From Nitrospina sp. (GTDB lineage: Bacteria > Nitrospinota > Nitrospinia > Nitrospinales > VA-1), in NCBI GenBank assembly GCA_002697825.1, contig NZYH01000085.1:11462-25554 (forward strand): a stretch of 14,093 nt of DNA, in the 5' to 3' direction. The notes under the pieces are model-generated. The model was not told the origin of the DNA and did no database searches. It worked only from the letters and a program-made list of their open reading frames with translations. The stretch's first letter is position 1, and the number at the start of each line of letters is the position of its first letter. The translations under genes were made by a program, and so were the position numbers. Positions 6,958 through 14,093 of the stretch are shown here, piece by piece.

Positions 6958-9363
6958 CTAATTGAGGCGGAGCGCTGGTTGTTTACTTGAATTTTTAATT
7001 GTTCTTTTAGTCTTTTTTTGGACAGATTTTTTCTTGCGCTTGATCTTTTTATTGAATGAATGTGCGATCACCTCATCCATAGTTGTTACAGGAAAAAACT
7101 GGATACCCTTTCTAATATTTTGCGGAATATCTGGAATATCCTTTTCGTTTTCAATTGGTATGATCAAGTTATGTATCCCATGTCGATGTGCTGCGAGAAC
7201 TTTTTCTTTTAATCCGCCGATTGGCAAAACTTTTCCTGTTAGCGTTAACTCCCCTGTCATAGCTATGTCGTGGCGGAGGGCAGTTTTAGTCAGAGCCGAA
7301 ACCAGTGCCACTGCCATGGTAATACCTGCAGAAGGACCATCTTTAGGCACAGCACCTTCAGGAATATGGATATGGAAATCATTTTTTTGATAAAAGTTTT
7401 TTGCCAACCCAAATTCCGAAGCTCGCGAGCGAACATAAGTCATTGCCGCCTGCGCAGATTCCTTCATTACATCACCCAGTTGCCCAGTTGGTACAAGTTT
7501 TCCTGTTCCTGGAAGAACGGTCACTTCAATCGATAAAATTTCACCTCCCAATTCAGTCCAAGCTAAACCAATGGCTGAGCCAATTTCAAGTGGGCCATCG
7601 TGGTCAGACCTTTTGTATTTGGGAATGCCCAGATATTTTTCCAGACTTGCAGGAGTAATTTTCACCTTTGTCTTTTTACCTTTTTCTACCACAATTTTAA
7701 CAACTTTTCGGCAAAGGGTTGCTATTTCTCTTTCTAGATTTCTAACTCCGGCTTCGCGGGTAAAGTCCTTAATTATTCGCTCCAGGACTTTCTCTGAGGT
7801 TTCGATATTCTGTTTCGTCAAACCATGTTCAGCGATTTTTTTGGACATCAGGAACTTCTGTGCAATACCGAGTTTTTCTTCATCGGTATATCCGGGTAGG
7901 TGTAATACTTCCATTCTATCCAACAATGGTCGTGGAATTGAGTGCAAAACATTTGCAGTACAAATAAACAAAACATTAGAAAGATCGTAATCAATTTCCA
8001 GATAATGGTCATTGAAATTAGAGTTTTGCTCAGGATCCAATACTTCTAATAAGGCCGAAGAAGGATCACCTCGGAAATCTGCATTCATCTTATCTACTTC
8101 ATCAAGCATAAAGACAGGATTATGCACTCCGGCTTTTTTCATACCTTGAATTATTTTACCGGGCAAAGCACCAATATAGGTTCTACGGTGTCCGCGTATC
8201 TCAGCTTCGTCGCGCACTCCACCTAAAGAAATACGAACAAACTTTCTACCCATTGCTTTACCGATAGATTTTCCAAGGGAAGTTTTACCAACACCTGGAG
8301 GACCTACTAAGCAGATGATGGGTCCTTTTATTTTCTTTACAAGTTTTACAACGGCAAGATGCTCAGTTATACGTTCTTTGACTTTTTCTAGTCCGTAATG
8401 ATCTGCATCCAGGACTTTTTGTGCTTCTGAAATTTTGATTTTTTCAGTACCTGCGGCTTTTTTCCAAGGTATATCCGTAAGCCATTCAATATAAGTTCGC
8501 GCCACGGTAGCTTCCGCCGACATGGGTTGCATGAGCTCTAGCCTTTTTAATTCTTTTTTTGCTTTCTCACCAACCTCTTTCGGCATTTTTGCTTTTTTTA
8601 TTTTTTGTTTTAACTCGTCAAAGTCGCTCTTAAACTCATCACGTTTACCAAGTTCTTTCTGGATAGCCTTCATTTGCTCATTTAAATAAAATTCTTTCTG
8701 GCTGCGCTCCATTTGCTTACGCACTCTTCCATGGACTCGCTTCTCAATCTTGAGAACTTCCATCTCCGATTTAAGAATCCCTAACAACTTGTTAAGACGA
8801 TCAGCAGGATTAAGTGTTTCCAGCAACTCCTGTTTTTCCTGAGTCTGAAAAACCATATACGATGCAATGGTATCAGCATATCTTTGTGGCTCAAGAATGT
8901 TAGCGCTTGCAGCAACTGCCTCCAAAGGAATTTTTTGGTTGAGCTTTACGTACTGCTCAAACACATTTCCAACGCTTCGCATCATCGCTTTTACATCGGG
9001 GGTAAGCTGGTCATTTTCGTGGATTCGTATAACATCTACTTCAAAGTAATCGGCATTATCTTTAAAGCTTTCGATTCGACCTCTTTGGAGTCCTTCCACT
9101 AACACCTTCATAGTTCCGTCTGTCAGCTTGAGAATCTGAAGAATATTAGCGATTGTACCAATCTCAAAAATATCGGCAGCTTGCGGGTCATTATTATTGG
9201 GGTTTCGCTGGGCTGAAAGGAAGATGCTTTTTTGCTCCGACATGGATTTTTCCAAGGCCAGAACAGATTTGTCCCTGCCCACAAACAGAGGCAAAACCAT
9301 AAACGGAAATACAATAATATCTCTCAGGGGGAGAAGTGGTAGAGCGATTTTGTCTGAACCCAT
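6958..9363 (-). CDS. lon: ATP-dependent Lon protease
   Basis: Lon degrades misfolded and selected regulatory proteins in the cytoplasm as a hexamer. The 801-residue product has the full LonA layout: N-terminal substrate-binding domain (LPLLPLRDIIVFPFMVLPLFVGR at the start), a coiled-coil linker, the AAA+ module with Walker A GPPGVGKT (354-361) and Walker B ending in Asp421-Glu422, and the C-terminal protease domain with catalytic Ser678 in PKDGPSAG and Lys721 in GGLKEK, spaced 43 residues as in E. coli (679/722). After the protease domain there is a lysine/arginine-rich tail of about 30 residues that E. coli Lon lacks (see findings). The ATG at 9363 lies four bases after the clpX stop, with only a weak AGG upstream, so lon is likely read through from clpX. 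Confidence 0.97.
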   Translation of the reverse strand: MGSDKIALPLLPLRDIIVFPFMVLPLFVGRDKSVLALEKSMSEQKSIFLSAQRNPNNNDPQAADIFEIGTIANILQILKLTDGTMKVLVEGLQRGRIESFKDNADYFEVDVIRIHENDQLTPDVKAMMRSVGNVFEQYVKLNQKIPLEAVAASANILEPQRYADTIASYMVFQTQEKQELLETLNPADRLNKLLGILKSEMEVLKIEKRVHGRVRKQMERSQKEFYLNEQMKAIQKELGKRDEFKSDFDELKQKIKKAKMPKEVGEKAKKELKRLELMQPMSAEATVARTYIEWLTDIPWKKAAGTEKIKISEAQKVLDADHYGLEKVKERITEHLAVVKLVKKIKGPIICLVGPPGVGKTSLGKSIGKAMGRKFVRISLGGVRDEAEIRGHRRTYIGALPGKIIQGMKKAGVHNPVFMLDEVDKMNADFRGDPSSALLEVLDPEQNSNFNDHYLEIDYDLSNVLFICTANVLHSIPRPLLDRMEVLHLPGYTDEEKLGIAQKFLMSKKIAEHGLTKQNIETSEKVLERIIKDFTREAGVRNLEREIATLCRKVVKIVVEKGKKTKVKITPASLEKYLGIPKYKRSDHDGPLEIGSAIGLAWTELGGEILSIEVTVLPGTGKLVPTGQLGDVMKESAQAAMTYVRSRASEFGLAKNFYQKNDFHIHIPEGAVPKDGPSAGITMAVALVSALTKTALRHDIAMTGELTLTGKVLPIGGLKEKVLAAHRHGIHNLIIPIENEKDIPDIPQNIRKGIQFFPVTTMDEVIAHSFNKKIKRKKKSVQKKTKRTIKNSSKQPALRLN

Positions 9364-9367
9364 AATA

Positions 9368-10615
9368 CTAGCTAGCCTGTTTCTTTTTCGCGTAAACCAT
9401 CATGGGTTTTTCGCCTTTGACAACAACTTCTTCGTTAATGACAACTTCTTCAATTTCCTTCTGCGAGGGGAGTTCGAACATTATATCAAGCATGGTTTCT
9501 TCCATCACGGCTCGCAATCCTCTTGCCCCGGTTTTACGCTCAATCGCTTTTTCGGCGATTGCCTTAATTGCGTTATCCGTAAACTTAAGTTTAATGTCTT
9601 CAAACCCAAATAATTTTTTATATTGCTTAACCAAGGCATTTTTTGGTTCGGCCATGACTATTATTAGCGCTTCGATATCTAATTCTTTAAGTGTGGCTAC
9701 AGCTGAAAACCGCCCCACAAACTCAGGGATCAAACCATACTTAAGCAGGTCTTCAGGTTGAATTTGTTCAAGAAAATCTTCATCCTCGATATCAACTTTT
9801 GAAACAATTTTTTGTCCAAATCCAAGACTTTTTTTACCAAGCCGATTACGAACTATTTCGCTCAGGCCCACAAATGCTCCTCCACAAATAAATAATATGT
9901 TAGTAGTATCTACTTGTAAAAACTCCTGATGAGGATGCTTGCGTCCACCCTGAGGTGGAACACTGGCGGTCGTTCCTTCAATTATTTTCAACAACGCCTG
10001 TTGCACACCTTCGCCAGAAACATCTCGAGTGATAGATGGGTTTTCAGATTTCCTGGAAATCTTGTCTACCTCATCTATATAAATAATTCCACGCTCCGCT
10101 TTTTCAACATCATAATCTGCGCTCTGTAACAGCTTGAGAATAATATTTTCAACATCTTCTCCAACATAGCCTGCTTCAGTTAACGTGGTTGCATCCACAA
10201 TGGTAAAGGGAACATCGAGAATGCGAGCCAGTGTTTGCGCCATGAGAGTTTTTCCTGAGCCCGTAGGGCCAACCAAAAGGACGTTACTTTTTTGAAGTTC
10301 AACATCGTCCGTTTCAAGGCTGGAATCAATACGTTTGAAATGATTATGAACCGCAACAGAAAGAATTTTTTTACAGCGTTCCTGATTAATAATGTATTGG
10401 TCAAGGTGACTATAAATTTCCTTTGGTTTAAGCAAATTCTGGAAGTCTTCACCCTTCTCCTGCGCCCACTCCTCCACCATGATTTCGTTGCACAGCTCAA
10501 TACACTCATCACAAATATACACACTAGGACCGGCAATCAGTTTTTTGACTTCTTCCTGACTCTTACCACAAAAAGAACAGCGATAATTTCCGTTAGTTGT
10601 GCTTTTCTTTGCCAT
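9368..10615 (-). CDS. clpX: ClpXP protease ATP-binding subunit ClpX
   Basis: ClpX is the AAA+ unfoldase that delivers tagged substrates to ClpP. The 415-residue protein starts with the C4 zinc-binding domain (Cys13, 16, 35, 38), followed by Walker A GPTGSGKT (116-123), the pore-1 loop GYVG (149-152), Walker B with Asp181-Glu182, the RKH pore loop (225-227), an arginine-finger region EFVGRFS and sensor-2 GAR (363-365). The ClpP-docking loop reads LGF (264-266) instead of the IGF of E. coli, a variant known in other lineages. The ATG at 10615 is preceded by GAGGG at 10624-10620, four bases away. It follows clpP after 55 bases and precedes lon by four, consistent with one transcript. Confidence 0.97.
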   Translation of the reverse strand: MAKKSTTNGNYRCSFCGKSQEEVKKLIAGPSVYICDECIELCNEIMVEEWAQEKGEDFQNLLKPKEIYSHLDQYIINQERCKKILSVAVHNHFKRIDSSLETDDVELQKSNVLLVGPTGSGKTLMAQTLARILDVPFTIVDATTLTEAGYVGEDVENIILKLLQSADYDVEKAERGIIYIDEVDKISRKSENPSITRDVSGEGVQQALLKIIEGTTASVPPQGGRKHPHQEFLQVDTTNILFICGGAFVGLSEIVRNRLGKKSLGFGQKIVSKVDIEDEDFLEQIQPEDLLKYGLIPEFVGRFSAVATLKELDIEALIIVMAEPKNALVKQYKKLFGFEDIKLKFTDNAIKAIAEKAIERKTGARGLRAVMEETMLDIMFELPSQKEIEEVVINEEVVVKGEKPMMVYAKKKQAS

Positions 10616-10670
10616 AAAACCCTCGTTTTAAGGTAGCTTGGATTTCAACTTCTACTTGTAATGAACCTTT

Positions 10671-11300
10671 TTATTTTTTATCTTTTCCAACTTTTTTAAC
10701 TTCATCACGGTCACTGATAACACTGTCTATCAGGCCATAATTTTTTGCTTCTTCTCCAGTCATATAATGATCACGCTCCGTGTCTTTATTAACCTGAGCT
10801 ATATTTTTTCCGGAGTGCTTTGCCATGATACCGTCTAAAATAGAGCGGATGCGAGTAATCTCTTTTGCCTGAATTTCAATGTCGGTATGTTGCCCCTGAA
10901 ACCCACCGCTGGGCTGATGGATCATAATTCGAGCATGGGGCAGGGCAAAACGTTTTTTAGGAGCCCCGGCAGTTAAGAGCAAAGCACCCATACTTGCTGC
11001 CTGACCGATACAAATGGTTTGAACATCGGGCTTAATGTATTGCATGGTATCGTAAATAGCCATTCCCGAACTGACCTGACCGCCCGGGCTATTAATATAA
11101 AGATAAATATCCTGATCAGGCTCATCAGATTCCAGAAATAACAATTGCGCAATGATAAGATTTGCCATGTGGTCCTCAATGGCAGACCCAATAAAAATAA
11201 TTCTGTCTTTTAAAAGACGCGAATAGATATCGTAAGAACGTTCTCCGCGACTAGTTTGCTCTACAACAATAGGTACCAATTGATTGTGAATGGAATTCAT
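10671..11300 (-). CDS. clpP: ATP-dependent Clp protease proteolytic subunit ClpP
   Basis: ClpP is the serine protease tetradecamer that partners ClpX. Counting from ATG at 11300 the protein has 209 residues with the catalytic triad Ser103 (QAASMGA), His128 (MIHQPSGG) and Asp177 (ERDHYMT), and the family stretch [23 protein letters not shown] at the N-terminus; the first few residues are probably a short propeptide. An in-frame TTG at 11333 would add 11 residues and has AAGGAG only two bases before it, too close to be used normally; the ATG has an AGAGAG-type site about five bases upstream and fits family length, so I chose it. It lies 117 bases after tig and 55 before clpX. Confidence 0.96.
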   Translation of the reverse strand: MNSIHNQLVPIVVEQTSRGERSYDIYSRLLKDRIIFIGSAIEDHMANLIIAQLLFLESDEPDQDIYLYINSPGGQVSSGMAIYDTMQYIKPDVQTICIGQAASMGALLLTAGAPKKRFALPHARIMIHQPSGGFQGQHTDIEIQAKEITRIRSILDGIMAKHSGKNIAQVNKDTERDHYMTGEEAKNYGLIDSVISDRDEVKKVGKDKK

Positions 11301-11314
11301 TTTTCTCTCTTGAT

Positions 11315-11341
11315 AAGGACAACGGTGAGACAAGTCTCCTT
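11315..11341 (-). promoter_or_regulatory. Hairpin-forming leader before clpP
   Basis: On the minus strand the leader reads AAGGAGAC, then GTCTC, then ends TCCTT. AAGGA (11341-11337) can pair with TCCTT (11319-11315), or GAGAC can pair with the adjacent GTCTC (11334-11338 with 11327-11331). The two foldings overlap and exclude each other in part. The element includes an AAGGAG ribosome-site-like motif and lies 14 bases from the chosen clpP start. It may be chance. Confidence 0.3.
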
Positions 11342-11344
11342 ATG

Positions 11345-11360
11345 GAACCGAATTGGGTTC
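11345..11360 (-). other. Short stem-loop in the tig-clpP spacer
   Basis: GAACC (11345-11349) and GGTTC (11356-11360) can form a five-base stem with a six-base loop between tig and clpP. No T run follows on the minus strand, so it does not look like a terminator and read-through from tig into clpP remains possible. It could be an RNA-processing or stability hairpin. Confidence 0.25.
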
Positions 11361-11417
11361 AAAAGGGATGTCGGCATGTAAGTCATTAAAATATAATCAG
11401 ATAATAGAACAGATTGA

Positions 11418-12770
11418 CTATACATTATCAGCAATTAAATCTTTTCTGTCAACCATTACTTCTTTTAAAGTTACCTTTTCAAGGGCAATTTTGAGTGTTT
11501 TATCGCGTTTCATACGGCTATGCAAACGTGCAAGCACACCATTTTTTTCCCATTCCTTTTTCATCTGAGATAAACTCCCTCCTCCACCTAATAGTTGGGC
11601 CATATTCGCTAACTCTTCGTTCAATTCTTCTGGTGTGACTTCTAATTTAAGGTCACGGGATAATTGATCTAAAACAAGTTCTTCTCTTAAAGCTTGAGTA
11701 GCAGGCTCCTTGTATTCTTTAAAAAGTTCAGGACTAATCTCTTCTTCATGAGTATGATCATGTTCGTGGCCATGATCATGCTGGGCTTCTTGATTCTGTT
11801 TCTTTTTAGCTTGATTGGACATAAATTTGATCTGTTCCTTGATCAATCCTTCTGGCAATTCGACAGGGTTTTGTGCTGTTAGTGTTTCGGCAAGTTTCTT
11901 CTTGGTTGCTTTAAGAGCTTCGTTACGTTCATAGTCTTCCAACTCTGTACGAACTTTAGACTTCATATCATCCAAACTGTCATATTTTTTTCCGGTATCT
12001 AATTCACGAGCAAATTCATCGTCCAGATTTGGTAATTCCTGCACTTGAATGCCTTTCAGCACGATGTTGAAATCGACATCCTTTCCAGCAATTTCCTCAT
12101 TATGGTAATCTTTAGGTACTGGGACGCTTATATCCCGATTATCCCCAATTTCCATACCAATCATTCCCTTATCTAATCCTTCAATAAGTTGACCGCCTCC
12201 AACCTGAATTATCTGGTCTTTTGCCTCTCCTCCTTCAAAGGGCTGGTCTCCTAATTTGCTGGTGAAGTCAATTTTTATCAAATCCTTTTCCTGAACAGGG
12301 CGATCTGTGATCTCGGAAGTTTTGGCTTTTCTTTGGCGGAACGCTTCAATAGTTTGATCGACCTCTTCATTTGTAATACGAGGGATTTTCATTTCCATTT
12401 CGATGCCAGAATACTCCTGAATATCTACACTTGGTAGTACTTCCACAGAAGCGGATACAGAAATATCAGTCCCCTCTTCCGCATTAACCTCTAACAGATG
12501 CGGTTGTCCAATAGCGCGTAAATCCTTTTCGGTAATTACTTGATTCAACTGATTGCTGATGAGGTTACTCAATACCTCTTTTTTAACATCTGGGCCAAAT
12601 TGTTTTTCGAGCAAGGAGGTAGGTACCTTTCCTTTGCGAAAACCAGGAACTTTTACTTCTCTTCCTAGTCTTTTATAGTATTTTTCTATTTCCTTTTTGT
12701 AGTCTTGATGGGGAATTACAAATTTGATTTTTTTATTACAAGAGTCCACATCTTCTATTTTGATATCCAT
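11418..12770 (-). CDS. tig: Trigger factor, ribosome-associated chaperone and peptidyl-prolyl isomerase
   Basis: Trigger factor binds ribosomal protein L23 at the exit tunnel and shelters nascent chains. The 450-residue product has the ribosome-binding signature GFRKGKVP at residues 43-50, the same position as in E. coli, an FKBP-type isomerase domain at about 158-240, and the helical C-terminal arms. E. coli trigger factor has 432 residues; part of the extra length is an insertion in the arm region containing six histidines at every second position from 331 to 341, followed by acidic residues (see findings). The ATG at 12770 follows TTGGA about nine bases upstream, a weak site. It is the first protein gene of the tig-clpP-clpX-lon cluster. 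No heat-shock type promoter or CIRCE-like repeat was recognised in front of it. Confidence 0.96.
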   Translation of the reverse strand: MDIKIEDVDSCNKKIKFVIPHQDYKKEIEKYYKRLGREVKVPGFRKGKVPTSLLEKQFGPDVKKEVLSNLISNQLNQVITEKDLRAIGQPHLLEVNAEEGTDISVSASVEVLPSVDIQEYSGIEMEMKIPRITNEEVDQTIEAFRQRKAKTSEITDRPVQEKDLIKIDFTSKLGDQPFEGGEAKDQIIQVGGGQLIEGLDKGMIGMEIGDNRDISVPVPKDYHNEEIAGKDVDFNIVLKGIQVQELPNLDDEFARELDTGKKYDSLDDMKSKVRTELEDYERNEALKATKKKLAETLTAQNPVELPEGLIKEQIKFMSNQAKKKQNQEAQHDHGHEHDHTHEEEISPELFKEYKEPATQALREELVLDQLSRDLKLEVTPEELNEELANMAQLLGGGGSLSQMKKEWEKNGVLARLHSRMKRDKTLKIALEKVTLKEVMVDRKDLIADNV

Positions 12771-12839
12771 GATTTTTCCAAGAATTTAATGATTAGCGAC
12801 TTTAACCTAGACAAATTCCACTTCAAAACACTTAAAAAG

Positions 12840-12924
12840 TGGTGCCGGTGGAGGGACTCGAACCCCCACGCCCGAAAGCACTAGTTCCTAAAACTAGCGT
12901 GTATACCAATTTCACCACACCGGC
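12840..12924 (-). tRNA. tRNA-Leu (anticodon UAG)
   Basis: Read on the minus strand, the 5' acceptor arm GCCGGTG pairs with CACCGGC at the 3' end, followed by A and an encoded CCA (12842-12840). The D arm includes AAATTGGTA. The anticodon stem CTAGT/ACTAG encloses the loop TTTAGGA, giving anticodon TAG, which reads leucine CUA codons. A short extra arm follows, as in class II tRNA-Leu, and the T arm is GGGGG-TTCGAGT-CCCTC. The gene stands 69 bases before tig on the same strand with no clear terminator between them. Confidence 0.96.
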
Positions 12925-13183
12925 AACTTTTCTTCAAAAATATAGCACTTTATAGGGTAATGGGTCGAAAGAAAAGCATTTATATAAAAGGAGGCATCTC
13001 ATATGAATTTCTAAGGAATTGAAAAATTTAATCATCTTTTTAGATTTCAATAGTAGGTTATGAGAATTAAAAATATGCAAAATTATATTTCTAAAGTCTT
13101 AATTAATAATTTATTCTTTGATTATTCGCAAATAGGCTGAAGGATTCCCAGTTTTTATTCTAGTCCGAAGCAGGAAAGGGAAA
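12925..13183. other. AT-rich intergenic stretch without a recognised gene
   Basis: These 259 bases separate the tRNA-Leu from the 3' end of the acidic protein gene on the same strand. I see no coding frame, structured RNA or clear terminator. AT-only dyads such as AATAAT/ATTATT near 13107-13130 are not convincing. A plus-strand AAAGGAGG is followed by a three-codon frame (see rejected items). Confidence 0.6.
12939..12969 (-). promoter_or_regulatory. Tentative promoter for tRNA-Leu
   Basis: On the minus strand TTCGAC (12969-12964) and TATATT (12944-12939) resemble -35 and -10 boxes with a 19-base spacer. TATATT ends 14 bases before the tRNA, a plausible distance for a short leader. The spacer is longer than the optimal 17, and the -35 match is only partial, so this is weak. 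Confidence 0.3.
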
Positions 13184-13687
13184 TTAATCATCTTCTATTT
13201 CAGATTGAAGGACAGAAATTTCTTTCTGAAGAAGAGCATAATCTATTTGTAGTTTGTCACAATATTTCCGTAGGAAAGAGTACATTATAAGAACACAGTG
13301 CCACTCATCAAAAATTTCATCACTTTTTTCACAAAATTTTTCGTACTCCGAAAAAGCTTTCTCTATGGTTTCAAATAATTTACAAAATCCTGCCAGCTCA
13401 TCCACTTCTGAATAGGAAGCATCCAGATCATAGTCCCAGAAGGTTTGATCAGATTGCTCGGGATTGACAGAGGCTAAATACTGATCTTCAATCTGGCTAA
13501 AATCTAAATCAATTTCTCTACAATAACTTCTTAAGTTATTAAAGGCTATGAAAAGGCATTCGTAGCCACCTACTTGATTTTCATCCTTCTTATTGAGCTC
13601 AGAGATATCTTCATCTACCCAATCAAACATCTCAAAAAATGCATCTAGGTTAGATCTTTCTCCCGGAGAAGAGTCGTTGGAACTCAT
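13184..13687 (-). CDS. Acidic protein of unknown function with internal duplication
   Basis: I do not recognise a family. From ATG at 13687 the product has 167 residues and is strongly acidic. It contains two tandem copies of a unit of about 57 residues (roughly 14-70 and 101-157) that align without gaps at an offset of 87: Cys44/Cys131, Leu52-Arg53/Leu139-Arg140, Tyr55-Cys56/Tyr142-Cys143, Asp62/Asp149 and aromatic 63/150. The shared core reads C-x(7)-LRxYC. Predicted character is helical; there is no signal peptide or membrane segment, so it is likely cytoplasmic. A TTG at 13702 would extend it by five residues and overlap the upstream stop, but the ATG four bases after that stop fits better; neither has a strong ribosome site. 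It probably shares a transcript with the hexapeptide-repeat gene upstream. Confidence 0.75.
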   Translation of the reverse strand: MSSNDSSPGERSNLDAFFEMFDWVDEDISELNKKDENQVGGYECLFIAFNNLRSYCREIDLDFSQIEDQYLASVNPEQSDQTFWDYDLDASYSEVDELAGFCKLFETIEKAFSEYEKFCEKSDEIFDEWHCVLIMYSFLRKYCDKLQIDYALLQKEISVLQSEIEDD

Positions 13688-13691
13688 AGAA

Positions 13692-14093
13692 TCATTTTTC
13701 AAAGATACGTGGTTTTCGGTCTTTGGAGGCCAATACCATGTTGGGTGGGTAATACCCTTTTGGCACCATCAAGTTGGGATAAACCCATATTCCTTTCCCC
13801 AGCAATGATCCAGGGCAAAGAACAGCATTGCATCCTAATTCAGCATAATCTCCCACCACAGCGCCAAGTTTTTCCATACCTGTATTTAGTTCTTCAGATT
13901 CCAGAGGAAGTTGAACCGGGGGAATGAAACCTTTAAGCTTTTGATCTTCGGAACGAAACTGTAAATTGGCCAATCTAGATCCAGCACCCATATTAACATG
14001 GCGGCCCAAAATACTGTCGCCAATATAATTAAAATGGGCCGCCTCACAGTAATCCATTAAGATGCTGTTCTTAACTTCTGTTGCGTGACCAAT
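13692..14093 (-). CDS. Left-handed beta-helix (hexapeptide) protein, C-terminal part, GlmU-like; cut by window edge
   Basis: The frame is open to the window end and gives 133 residues plus stop; the true start lies outside. The visible part begins IGHATEVKNSILMD and continues with HFNYIGDSILGRHVNMGAG, very similar in pattern to the acyltransferase region of GlmU (VEVK-S, a histidine, YIGD, VNIGAG). A later block (VVGDYAELGCNAVLCPGSLLGKGIWVYP) gives further hexapeptide turns. Proteins of this class are often nucleotide-sugar phosphorylases with a C-terminal beta-helix. Compared with GlmU the turns seem interrupted by a loop (about residues 58-77), so it need not be GlmU itself; the missing N-terminus would decide between a nucleotidyltransferase fusion and a stand-alone acyltransferase. 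The downstream acidic gene follows after four bases. Confidence 0.75.
   Translation of the reverse strand: MGHATEVKNSILMDYCEAAHFNYIGDSILGRHVNMGAGSRLANLQFRSEDQKLKGFIPPVQLPLESEELNTGMEKLGAVVGDYAELGCNAVLCPGSLLGKGIWVYPNLMVPKGYYPPNMVLASKDRKPRIFEK

Noticed and set aside
6962..7390. 142-codon plus-strand frame inside lon
   Set aside because: It lies opposite the well-conserved protease domain of Lon; composition and lack of a ribosome site mark it as an antisense shadow.
11754..11780. Direct repeats ATGATCATG as a regulatory or recombination site
   Set aside because: They are explained by the alternating His-Asp-His codons of trigger factor.
12987..13014. Plus-strand AAAGGAGG followed by ATG AAT TTC TAA
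   Set aside because: A strong ribosome site precedes only three codons, and nothing coding follows. Probably chance in AT-rich DNA.
13100..13183. Terminator after the acidic protein gene
   Set aside because: Only AT-only dyads are seen; no GC stem followed by a T run on the minus strand.

Overview
The window is chromosomal DNA from a motile, AT-rich, Gram-negative-type bacterium. I can read five blocks. (1) Bases 1-6020, + strand: part of a flagellar basal-body and export operon, made of the last codons of what looks like flgC, then fliF, fliG, fliH, fliI, fliJ and a motE/ylxF-like gene, with very short gaps or overlaps. (2) Bases 6022-6660, - strand: a DUF502 two-helix membrane protein whose stop codon lies one base from the motE-like stop. 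(3) Bases 6661-6957: an AT-rich intergenic stretch with several inverted repeats. (4) Bases 6958-12924, - strand: the general proteolysis cluster in the order tRNA-Leu(UAG), tig, clpP, clpX, lon. (5) Bases 13184-14093, - strand: an acidic protein of unknown function with an internal duplication, preceded by the 3' end of a left-handed beta-helix (hexapeptide) protein cut by the window edge.

The flagellar genes build the MS ring (FliF), the switch (FliG), the export ATPase complex (FliH, FliI, FliJ) and a periplasmic or membrane-anchored helper (MotE-like). The proteolysis genes give a ribosome-associated chaperone (trigger factor), the ClpXP protease and Lon. The tig-clpP-clpX-lon order is the classical proteobacterial one. 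The organism is best placed among Proteobacteria in the broad sense, deltaproteobacteria-like lineages or Nitrospinota; nothing here fixes the phylum, and this placement is an inference from gene order and general protein resemblance.

Most of the window is ordinary core-genome content. The parts that stand out are the acidic duplicated protein at 13184-13687, an alternating histidine tract in trigger factor, a charged version of the hinge motif of FliG (RFKF where MFVF is usual), the absence of fliE between flgC and fliF, a lysine-rich tail on Lon, and inverted repeats in the lon-DUF502 spacer. I saw no CRISPR array, insertion sequence, integrase, attachment site or replication origin, and no convincing sign of a wholly new multi-gene system.
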